DNA of 64,000 bases from Trematomus loennbergii. Lineage: Eukaryota; Chordata; Actinopteri; Perciformes; Nototheniidae. Every line of letters starts with the position of its first letter. Position 1 is the first letter of the stretch. The notes beneath the pieces were generated by a model. That model did not search any database and was not told the DNA's origin. It saw only the letters and a program-made list of their open reading frames with translations. The stretch is taken from contig JAAOOA010000357.1 in NCBI GenBank assembly GCA_012861695.1, positions 38,501 through 102,500 of the forward strand, written 5' to 3'. Position numbers and translations under genes: made by a program. Shown piece after piece: positions 48,201 to 60,600 of the stretch.

Positions 48201-48426
48201 TTGACGGACCCCTCCTCCCTCAGTCTGATCCAGTTCTTCTCTAAGATGAGGAAGTGGGCCGACATGTCGAGCCTCTCTCAGGACTTCCGGCTGCGGATCG
48301 ACTCGAGAGGAACTTCGAGGTCTCGACCGTCATCTTCCGCAAGTTTGAGCCCATCTTCATGGACATGTTTCAAAACCCGCAGGGGGGGAGCCGCCTCGAC
48401 AGCCACGCAGCAGGAAGCACAGGTAC

Positions 48427-48481
<55 letters not shown>

Positions 48482-49975
48482 CCTGTTCCCATCATTTCTT
48501 CAGGTAAAACACTCCTAACGCTTATTTGGTATTGTTTCTATAAAACGACATCTTCACAACATATCATTTTATTTTAAAGACATGCCAACACACACTTACT
48601 CAGCCCTTTCTAACTGTGTGTGACTTCTCTCTCTCTTTCTTTGCTCTGCAGGAGGTTGCCGTGTCACATCAGCGATGTGTTCAAGTTCTGCTGGACTCTG
48701 TTTGTCTACACAAAAGGTACAAAGACACTAAACCTTACCCATAATGCTCCGGTATGATTTTTTTGACTGATGCCAGTGAAATTGCAGTGTTTGCAGACCA
48801 CTCTTGGTATATTCACCTATTCAAATAAGTATTCTAATATAATAATATGTAATATTGGGAGGGATGAAACCCTCTTTAATGGTCACACATGCAGAGCACA
48901 CAGTGAAATGTGTTCTCTGCTTTTAACCCATCCTAGTACCAGGAGTCTAGTACTAGGAGCAGCGTCCTTGTGCCATACTTGAAGTTTGTGTTTATGAACT
49001 GTGTGTTTTTTTAGGTAACTTCCGTATGATCGGAGACGACTTGGTGAACTCGTACCACCTGCTGCTCTGCTGCCTGGACCTGGTGTTCGGAAACGCTCTG
49101 CTCTGCGCCAACAGGAAGGACCTCATCAACCCCACCTTCAGAGGTAGAGAGAGAGAGAGAGAGTGTGTGTGTGCTTACCAGTTACATACAAAAAATGTTT
49201 ATTTATATGAGGGCCGTTAAGGACATTATTCAGAAATACCGTTCACATACACAACTGAAACCAAAATCATTTACAAACATATGTAAAAATCTCTCATACA
49301 CACATATGAAATCCAAAGTTATTCACATATACATGTGAAACACACTGACACACATGCCTGAAACGCTCTCACACACACATGAAACGCTCTCACACACACA
49401 TGCCTGAAACGCTCTCACACACACATGAAACGCTCTCACACACACATGAAACGCTCTCACACACACATGAACGCTCTCACACACACGAAACTCTCTCACA
49501 CACACATGCCTGAAACGCTCTCACACACACATGAAACGCTCTCACACACACATGCCTGAAACGCTCTCACACACACATGAAACGCTCTCACACACACATG
49601 CCTGAAACGCTCTCACACACACATGAAACGCTCTCACACACACACATGAAAATGCACTCATATACCATGTGTGTATTCAGATTACTGTTACATCAAAATA
49701 GGGATTAACAGCAGGATTACAATGTTAGTAAGAAACTTAAAAGAATGTACAGTTTTTGTGTAGTGTGTACTTGCTCTTTATTAATGTGTGTGTGTGTGTG
49801 TAGGCCTGCCTGCTCTGTACCGCGCTGACGGCCACGTGTCTCCGGACCAGCCCCCCCCCTGTGTGTTGGAGCGTCTCTGTGAGCTGCACGACGGCCTGGT
49901 GGTCGAGGCCAAGGATCAACAGCACTACTTCAAACCATACATCCAGAAACTGTACCAGAAACAGGTACACACACA

Positions 49976-50037
<62 letters not shown>

Positions 50038-53000
50038 TACCATCCAGGTTTGTGTATTTCAGTGTCCGAGTTTATAGTGAATATTATAGACCATGGGTGT
50101 TTCTCAATGTCGAGGACGCTTCCTTGGTAGGACATGTGTTCCGAGTCAGGTCCTTCAGAAGCTAGGCAAGAATCCTTCCTGGCATTCGGAGGACGAAGAA
50201 TGGAACAGGCTAACAAGTGTGCAGGTGTGCGTCATATGAGAGGCCCCGCCTTAAATGTTCCACCAAAGATTTGGGAAATTGTTCCGTGCGCAAAGCATTG
50301 TGGGGATTTTAAAACCGCGGAGGATGCACTGGAGCATCCTCGAAATTTCCTGCAACGAAGATTTCAGTCCTCGGTAGAATTCCAAGGACCCTGGACATTG
50401 GAACAGTCCTTCGGTGGATTCGATGACGTAGCATCCTTGAAATAGTGGCTCTGGAGGAGCCTTCCTCGACATTGAGAAACACCCCATGGTTTATATCCTC
50501 TACTTTATTATATTAAAGTATGTTTTTAATATAAGTGACCTCCTTTCTTCCTTCCATTATCATTTTCATTCCTCCACAATTCAATTTTGTTTTTGGGTTT
50601 AAAAATAAATGACACCGCTCATTTTAATCCATTTTTTTTGTCTACTCTCTTTCCCCCTGATCAGATCCTGAGAGGAACGAGGATAATTTGACCGAGCTGT
50701 TGGACCCTCAGAGCTTCATCGATAACAAGTGAGTAGATCAGAGGTCACTGCAGAGGGGCTGCAGCATTTCATACATTAATAGAGCTTTCCAAAGCAGCTC
50801 TCTCAAGTGCTTTAAAAACATGTAGCACAATAATGTTTGAATATCCAGACGCACGTAATGATGAATAAACTCAGAAACAATATTTCATTTATCTTTCATT
50901 CACCCCTTATACTTGTTTTCTTTTGAGCCAACAAACCACTTAGAAACCTGGATGATAACACTCCAGTTCAGTCAAGAATACAGTACATAACAATCTGTGT
51001 GTGTCTGTGTATTGTTTGCAGCAAAGCCATAAACAGGGAGTATGAGGAGTACGTTCTGACGGTGGGAGATTTCGACGAGCGAGTGTTTCTCGGTGCCGAC
51101 GCTGACGAGGAAATCGGGACGCCGAGGAAAACCGTCCAGGAAACGTCTGCGAGCCGAAACAACGCTCAGAGTCAGATGAAGCAACACGTGGAGAAGGTAC
51201 ACACAACACACACACACACACCTCTTACAACAGGCACAGAAGGTAGATTCCAAAATACAAACATTCTCTCTCTCTCTAGTCGGCCTCTCTCGCCCCCTCC
51301 ACCCCTCTCACAGGGCGGGTATATCTGAAGGAGAAGGATCTGCTCGTCACTCCCGTTTCCTCGGCAACGCAGAGTGTCAGCCGGCTGCAGAGCATGGTGT
51401 CCGGTCTGAGGACGGCGCCGAGCGAAAACATGCTGCAGGTCTTCAGGTGGGAGTCTTTATACACTCTTCTTGCACTATTTCTATTTTATTTGTATTTACT
51501 TGCACATCTCAAAACATTCTCTTGCACTGTTTTATCTGTCCTTTATATATTCATGTTGCTCTGTTGGAGGAGCCTGTGACTTCAGTTTTCATTGCCATAT
51601 CTACACTGTAGCCCAGGGGGGTCAAACTCAAATACACAGTGGGCCAAAATAAAAAAATGGGTACTAGTCGAGGGCCGGACTGGTTCAATGTTTATTGCAA
51701 AACTTATTGAAATGAACTTATTGCACATATTAAACCTGGAACTAACAAAGCTTAAATGATTGCCTATAAAAACAACATTAAACATTAAATAATCCGTTGC
51801 ATTCATTTCTTATGGCTCTATCTGCAGCTTTTCCAGAGTCATTTCTTATGATTACATTTCTCCACAGGCCAACAACAGCTTCAACAAAACTATTTCCCTC
51901 AAAGAGAAACCAAACATGCCCTGTTGTCGTGAGAGAAAAAGTGCAGAAGGAAACATGTAAACTCAGTGTGCTGCTCTGTGATGCTAGTTCAGATACTTGG
52001 CATCTCATCTTGGGTGCAAGGTCATCAATGTTTGGGGTCAGGCTCTGAGCTGAGGAGACCCTCAGGATGGAGTGAAGGTGTGCGTGCAATATACCGGCGG
52101 GCCAGATCTAATAGTCTTAGAAATTATCCTGCGGGCCGAAATTAAATCCACCAAGGGCCTGATTTGGCCCCCGGGCCTTGAGTTTGACACATGTGTGGTC
52201 TAAGCATAATGTAAGACACAAAAGAACATGTATGATATATCTTTCATTTCCAAATGCCTGCTCTTTTCCCCAGCTCTGGATAAAAAAAATCTGAGACATG
52301 TTTTTGTATTGCCATTATTATTCCCAACAAGGGAGAGAGTGACTTTTAAGATGTCAGCGTTAAAGCCACTGGCATAGATATCGTGAATAATGGATGATAT
52401 TTATTCTCATCTCCTGTTATTTTTCTTGCTTGATGGCTTTTCTCTTGCATATCTTAAGTAGATCTGGTAAAGCTTTCGCCTGTCAGTAAGGTATCTCCTA
52501 CTTTGTTCCGGATTTGGCCCGCCGGCCTTGAGTTGGACATGTGTGCTGTAGCTAATGTGCACATGATAAATACCTAAAAAGTGCAATAGAGTTAACAATT
52601 ACAATTAAAATAAAAATAGTATCATCAAATATAAAAAATTCTGGATAATTACATTTTTCTTTAAAAAATAATATTTCAATTAGAGAGGCACAACATACAC
52701 ATTTGAACCATGGCTACTTTAATCAAGAGCTTTCTTCAGTTTATCAAATATTTGAAATTGAAAAATAAACCCAATGACCTAAATGATAGTTTTCTTACAT
52801 TCTTGATTTGGGTTTTTTGTTTTTTATTCTAAAGTAAGGTAAACAATAATTTGTTGTGCTTTGACAAACTGTGTCGGTTTGTCTTCATTCACATATTAGT
52901 GTGTACATGACTATAAGTGTGTGTCTCCTGTGTGTGTGTGTGTGTCTCCTGTGTGTGTGTGTGTGTCCTGTGTGTGTGTCTTCAGTGTGTGTGTGGTGTC

Positions 53001-56000
53001 CTGTGTGTGAGTGTGTGTGTGTGTCTTCAGTGTGTGTGTGTGTCTTCAGTGTGTGTATGTCTCCATAGTAACTGAGTTTTCTGTGTTTTATTGAAGGTCG
53101 TGCAGAAATCCCACCGAGTCGCTGCTGGCCAGAGTCAAGACCCTCGGACAGACGTTCAAAGAACATTACACCAACGACTCAGAGGACATGCCCGGATCTC
53201 ATATAGGTAACACTCACACACTCTCACACACACACACACACACACTCACTCACTCACTCACTCACTCACTCACTCACGCAGAATCGCTTGTCTTAATAAA
53301 TAAATTTCCTCTTGTCTTCAGATTTTGCAGAGAATCGTCTGAAGCTGGCAGAGATCCTCTACTACAAAGTCCTGGAGAACGTCATGGTGCAGGAGACCAA
53401 GCGCCTGCCTGGAAAAGACATGAGTGTAAGCAACAAACACACACACACTAGAGTTCCCGTTAGAATATTTTTTTGCCGTTCAACATGTCCGTTAAAGTTT
53501 AAATCTTCCGGACAAAATGAGAAAAGTGCCGGTCAAAGGTCTTCTTTGTTATTTATGAGCTTTAAAACAAATGTATATGATTCGATATTAAACAAACTAA
53601 TTACAGTAGATTAATTAACTATTCAAACGTGTACAGTAACTTACAATAACACGGGAATAATAAACGGAGCGCTCTCTCTCTCCTGACAGCCCGTCAGTCT
53701 CATGCAGCTCGCGGATCCAGTAATGAGTGACCCGACAGTAAAACTAAACATATCTATAACTAGTTTAGGTAGTTTGAGAGGTAATTAAATAGCTACGTGA
53801 TATTCTAACCTGAAGTGTGTGTGTTGCTCTGCTCACCGCTGCAGGGATCATGCAGAGCTGCGTGTCGACTCGTCAGCAGCAGCTGATCTCTCCGTCAGAT
53901 TAGACTTCACTCGCGTTTATCTCCATATCGATCAGATCCAGCTAGTTCTAGCTAATGATATGACTACCTGCTTATTAAAAGACACCTCAACAATAAGCGT
54001 CGCTATGCAACCGGGTGAGGCCGCAAAGTATAGCGCAGCATTATGCAATTGGTAACATGCCCACCGGAACCCCGAGGCATTACCAACAGATCACGCACAA
54101 TCAACCCATACAGGACATCTCTTTCTCCACATTAAGTGTTAGACATTAGAATTGATTATTCTTGTCTGTCACATACTCTTCTTGTCCGTCACGTACTATT
54201 CTTGTCTGTCACATACTCTTCTTGTCTGTCACATACTCTTCTTGTCTGTCACATACTATTCTTGTCTGTCACATACTATTCTTGTCTGTCACGTACTCTT
54301 CTTGTCTGTCACGTACTCTTCTTGTCTGTCACTTACTCTTTTGTCTGTCACGTACTATTCTTGTCCGTCACGTACTATTCTTGTCTGTCACGTACTCTTC
54401 TTGTCTGTCACTTACTCTTTTGTCTGTCACGTACTATTCTTGTCCGTCACGTCCGTCACGTACTCTTCTTGTCCGTCACGTACTATTCTTGTCCGTCACG
54501 TACTATTCTTCCGTCACGTACTATTCTTGTCCGACACGTACTATTCTTGTTTGTCACGTACTATTCTTGTCTGTCACGTACTATTCTTGTCTGTCACGTA
54601 CTATTCTTGTCCGACACGTACTATTCTTGTTTGTCACGTACTCTTCTTGTCTGTCACATACTATTCTTGTCCGTCACATACTATTCTTGTCCGACACGTA
54701 CTATTCTTGTTTGTCACGTACTCTTCTTGTCTGTCACGTACTATTCTTGTCTGTCACGTACTATTCTTGTCTGTCACGTACTCTTCTTGTCTGTCACTTA
54801 CTCTTTTGTCCGTCACGTACTATTCTTTGTCTGTCACGTACTATTCTTGTCTGTCACATACTCTTTTGTCTGTCACGTACTATTCTTGTCCGTCACGTAC
54901 TATTCTTGTCCGTCACGTACTATTCTTGTCCGTCACGTACTCTTCTTATCCGTCACGTACTCTTCTTGTCCGTCACGTACTCTTCTTGTCCGTCACGTAC
55001 TCTTCTTGTCCGTCACTTACTATTCTTGTCTGTCACATACTATTCTTGTCTGTCACATACTCTTTTGTCCGTCATGTACTATTCTTGTCCGTCATGTACT
55101 ATTCTTGTCTGTCACGTACTCTTCTTGTCTGTCACATACTATTCTTGTCTGTCACATACTATTCTTGTCTGTCACATACTCTTTTGTCTGTCACGTACTC
55201 TTGTTGTCTGTCACGTACTCTTCTTGTCTGTCACGTACTCTTCTTGTCCGTCACGTACTATTCTTGTCCGTCACGTACTCTTCTTGTCCGTCACGTACTC
55301 TACTCTTCTTGTCTGTCACGTACTCTTCTTGTCTGTCACGTACTCTTCTTGTCTGTCACGTACTCTTCTTGTCTGTCACGTACTCTTGTTGTCTGTCACG
55401 TACTCTTCTTGTCTGTCACGTACTCTTCTTGTCTGTCACGTACTCTTCTTGTCTGTCACGTACTCTTGTTGTCTGTCACGTACTCTTGTTGTCTGTCACG
55501 TACTCTTCTTGTCTGTCACGTACTCTTCTTGTCTGTCACGTACTCTTCTTGTCTGTCACGTACTCTTGTTGTCTGTCACGTACTCTTCTTGTCTGTCACG
55601 TACTCTTGTTGTCTGTCACGTACTCTTGTTGTCTGTCACGTACTCTTCTTGTCTGTCACGTACTCTTGTTGTCTGTCACGTACTCTTGTTGTCTGTCACG
55701 TACTCTTGTTGTCTGTCACGTACTCTTCTTGTCTGTCACGTACTCTTCTTGTCTGTCACGTACTCTTCTTGTCTGTCACATACTCTTGTTGTCTGTAAAT
55801 ACTCTTGTTGTCTGTCACGTCTCTTCTTGTCTGTCACATACTCTTGTTGTCTGTAACATACTCTTGTTGTCTGTCACATACTCTTCTTGTCTGTCACGTA
55901 CTCTTTTGTCTGTCACGTACTATTCTTGTTTGTCACGTACTATTCTTGTCTGTCACGTACTCTTGTTGTCTGTCACATACTCTTCTTGTCTGTCACGTAC

Positions 56001-57619
56001 TCTTTTGTCTGTCACGTACTATTCTTGTTTGTCACGTACTCTTGTTGTCTGTCACGTACTCTTGTTGTCTGTCACGTACTCTTGTTGTCTGTCACGTACT
56101 CTTCTTGTCTGTCACGTACTCTTCTTGTCTGTCACGTACTCTTCTTGTCTGTCACATACTCTTGTTGTCTGTAACATACTCTTGTTGTCTGTCACGTACT
56201 CTTCTTGTCTGTCACATACTCTTGTTGTCTGTAACATACTCTTGTTGTCTGTCACATACTCTTCTTGTCTGTCACGTACTCTTTTGTCTGTCACGTACTA
56301 TTCTTGTTTGTCACGTACTATTCTTGTCTGTCACGTACTCTTCTTGTCTGTCACGTACTCTTCTTGTCTGTCACATACTCTTGTTGTCTGTAACATACTC
56401 TTGTTGTCTGTCACATACTCTTCTTGTCTGTCACGTACTCTTTTGTCTGTCACGTACTATTCTTGTTTGTCACGTACTATTCTTGTCTGTCACGTACTCT
56501 TCTTGTCTGTCACGTACTATTCTTGTTTGTCACATACTCTTTTGTCTATCACGTACTATTCTTGTCTGTCACATAAGTGGCGCAACTGATGCGGTATTGC
56601 GCTAAGGGGAAATTATTTTGACCGGACATTTTGACCGGAGAGATTTCGATTTGCCGGTCTTCAGCATATTTTACCGGTCACAGTCTGGTAATTACCGGCT
56701 AACGGGAACTCTGACACGCACACACACACAAACACGTTTTATTGCTTTATGTGTCCGACAAATATACCTTTCTCAAGGCACTTCCTATTCTTTTAAACAC
56801 ATATTATTGTTCTTATTAATTCATCCATATTGCATATTTACACTCCCCAAGTGTGTCTAAATAATAGTAATACACACACACACACATACATACACACCTA
56901 CGTTTTTATTTATTTATGTGTCCGACTAATAGACCTAACTGACGAGTACTTTCTATTCTTTTACATGCATATTATTGCCCTTATTCATTCGTCCATATTT
57001 CATATTTGCAGTTCCCAAGCACGTCTATATAATAATAATAATTGTATCCATATATCAGTTGTCAAAGATTAAACAAGGGTGCTTAACAATTACAATTAAA
57101 AACATGAAAATTGTTATTAAATAAACAAAACTCAAATCAATATTGTCATAATATAAGCACGTTATCAATTAACAAAAAACGGTAAAACAGTGTTTGAAAA
57201 ATGGACGAATAACAGATTTAAGGGGAAGCAACTAATTTTTTTATAAACTTTTTCTTGCTTTTGCTACAAAAATGAGTCGTTTCCAGATGTGTTTATGTGC
57301 TTTGTGATTATTGTTGTGGGTTTTTTTTTTGTGTTTAAAACCTAATATGTATTTCTATATTTGTGTGTTCAGGTGTTATTGGAGCAGGATATGTTCCACT
57401 GCTCTCTGATGGCGTGTTGTCTGGAGGTCGTTCTGTTCTCCTACAGCTCCCAGAGGACCTTCCCCTGGATCATCAACATCTTCAAACTCACACCCTTCTA
57501 CTTCTTTAAGGTAACACACACACACACACCACACACACACACCACACACACACAGAGACACACACAGAGACACACACAGAGACACACCACACAGACACAC
57601 ACATACACACACACACAGA

Positions 57620-57651
<32 letters not shown>

Positions 57652-60600
57652 ACACACAGACACACACACAGAGACACACACACACACAGAGACACACACA
57701 CATACACACACAGAGACACACACACAGAGACACACACCACACACACACCCCTACATCTCAACAGTCAGTGTTTAGTTATTTGTGTTTGCCTCTCTAAATG
57801 TCAGACTAAACTCGATTATTCTTTTGTTCTTATTTATGTTTTTTTAACTCCTGCTCCTGACTTTAAACGAGACAGTTTGAGTTTTCAGCTTGTTAACGTT
57901 TGGAAAATTACACACAAATTGACAAAATACACATATTAACCACCGCATTATTAACATGTTTTCGCTTAAAATGATCCCAGAAATTGGTATTAATCACATA
58001 TATATATATATATGTCTTATAAATCTCCAGTTTATCTAGGGCATTACAAACCTTGCTCAAATAATGAATGAGATGCATTAGTTTAAAGGTGGGGTAGGTA
58101 AGTTTGAGAAACCGGCTCGAGATACACTTTTTGTTATATTCCATGGAATGCTCTTAACATCCCGATAGCAATGAATATCTGAAGTGCTTTGACAAACAAT
58201 CCATAATAAATATCAGTGGAAGCCGTAGTACTGTAAAAAGTACGACCAATCATCTGAGCCGGCCCGGCTAAAATAACTGGATGGCCTACCTGCCTGTCAG
58301 CCTTCCATCTGTGCACAAACTTATCTCGTGCCCTCATTGGTCATGTGCGCGTTCGTGTGTGTTGGAGGAGGGGCTCTGGAAGGAAGTGGGGGATTTTTTT
58401 CGGTTGTGTATTTTCAAATTCTAGCGATCTCGATCTGGTTTCTCCAAACTTACCTACCCCACCTTTAATATATACTGACAACATCAAACTATAACTGTCA
58501 ATCAACCTTCATTAAACACAGTGTTTAAACACCATATAAACTAATTAAGCGTGCAGCAGAGTCAAATATAAAAGCTGCAAATCTCGCTTACGTTCACCTC
58601 CTTTAAAGCTAAACTTTGGTGCCGTTTACACGAGGAGAAAACTGCTTGTATCTGCATAGTTTCGCGTGCGTATAGCCCTATTATTTACACGAGGCCGATA
58701 GAAACTGACCCCACAAACGATAACGGGTCCCAAGGTGGATAGATTTGCAAACGAAACGCTCTGGGGGGTCAACCGAGTCCGTGTAATCACCTCTATACGA
58801 ATATTTCCTGAAAAATAACGATAGCCCCGCCTCTCCTGCTCACTGCTGTAGCAACTATCAAAAATAGCTGTGTTAATTAAACAAGGGGTTCTTGAATGAA
58901 ATAATATTATAAAGGCAAACCAGAATTGTTAACGCCCAATATACTCCTTAAACAAAATAAACAGAGTCAGATTTCATGCATTGATCCATTATATTGACAA
59001 TTTTCCAGCCAAACAACACAAACAAAATTAAACAGTCCGCTCTGCGATACACCAAAATTGTCTTTACTGCCTAATCCAGGCCATTATTGTTCATTGCTCA
59101 CCCGGTGTTTGTAGAGAATATCTCTCTTTCTGAGCGCGTCCTCTCCACGGAGACGTGCTTCTTGGTCGGTCGATGCAATATCCACAGATTCGGTTTCTTT
59201 CAGTTAACTTCCCCGTTGCATTTATCCATATATTTACATGCTGAGGAAATGACTATATCCTGCTGAATACCAGCAATCGCCACACACACTTCCTCCTGTC
59301 AGTAGCTACTGCTAGTGCTACTGCTACTGACCATGCTACAGATATTAGTGCAACATCTACAGCTCCTCTACCACAACCATCAGCAACAAGTGGACATGGA
59401 GAATTACATGAACTACATGTTGCTAAATCCACAGCGGGGCATAAACAGAAGGGTAGCCATGGCAACATTGCTGCAGGGCTGCTCCGGGGTCTTCTTCGCT
59501 GCTTTTGGTGTATTGTGGCAGAAGTTACAGCGCTACTTACAGTCCCGGCATATGTACTACAGCGTTTCCAGCGGTCTCGTTTGAACAGACACGTTAAATG
59601 AAACGAATGCATGTGAACGGAAGCTTTTTTGAATACGCATACTGTGCATAAACGCAAACGTTCCTGTGTGCACAACGCCTTTGTCCGTTTGTCTTCATTT
59701 ACGTATTAGTTTGTACATGACTAAGTGGGTGTTTCCTGTGTGTGTGCAGGTGATCGAGGTGTTCATCCGCTCGGAGGAAGGCCTCTCCAGAGACATGGTG
59801 AAGCACCTGAACCTGATCGAGGAGCAGGTGCTCGACAGCAGGGCCTGGAGCGCAGACTCTGCCCTCTGGAGCGTCTTACAGGCTGCAGGCAACAAAGTGC
59901 CCACAGTGGAGGAGGTCAGCAGGAACACACACACACATATTTATATTTATAAACAAGGAAACACTTGAAATGCTGTCTGGATCAAACTGTGCAAAAACGG
60001 TTGTTAGCAACATTTTATAGTATTTTTTCTGAGACATTTTGTTTGTTATTTGTCATAATTCCTGTTGTTGATACAAGCAAATGTTTCTATATCAAAATCA
60101 ACTTCTTTCAACATGGTAGAATGTCTTTATCCTTTCCCCTAGTGCAGTCTTTGCATTACTTTGCACTGAAAACAACTGTAATTATAACATTTCATTCATT
60201 TAGCAGACTCTTTTGCCCAAAGCGTTTAACACTAATCAGAACCAGCATCGAGGTATTCTCTCTTTGTGCTCCTTCCTTTCCCTGCCTTTATTTAACTTTC
60301 TCCTTGTTTCACCTTCTCATCTTCTTCTCTCCCTCCAGGTGAATTTCTCCTCCAGTCTGGACACCGGTTCAGGTCCTGGCTCCAGTGGAGTTCAGTCTCA
60401 CCTCCCGATGCTCGCCCTCTCTCCCATCATCCACCCCCGCATCCGAGAGTTCAGATCGGGCCTGGGCAGCGCACGCAAAGGTGAGAGTTCGGGCGTTCAG
60501 TGTGAGATGTGAATAGTTCAATTAAAGGCAGCGGCAAAAAGAAAGTCTTCAGCCTGGATTTAAAAGTAGTCAGAGTTGCAGTGGACCTGCAGGTTTCTGG

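Noticed and set aside
54136..56589. 817-codon open frame rich in Leu, Ser, Cys and Val
   Set aside because: It is the 20-bp minisatellite read through; all three plus frames stay open because the unit lacks stops, and composition simply cycles every 20 residues.
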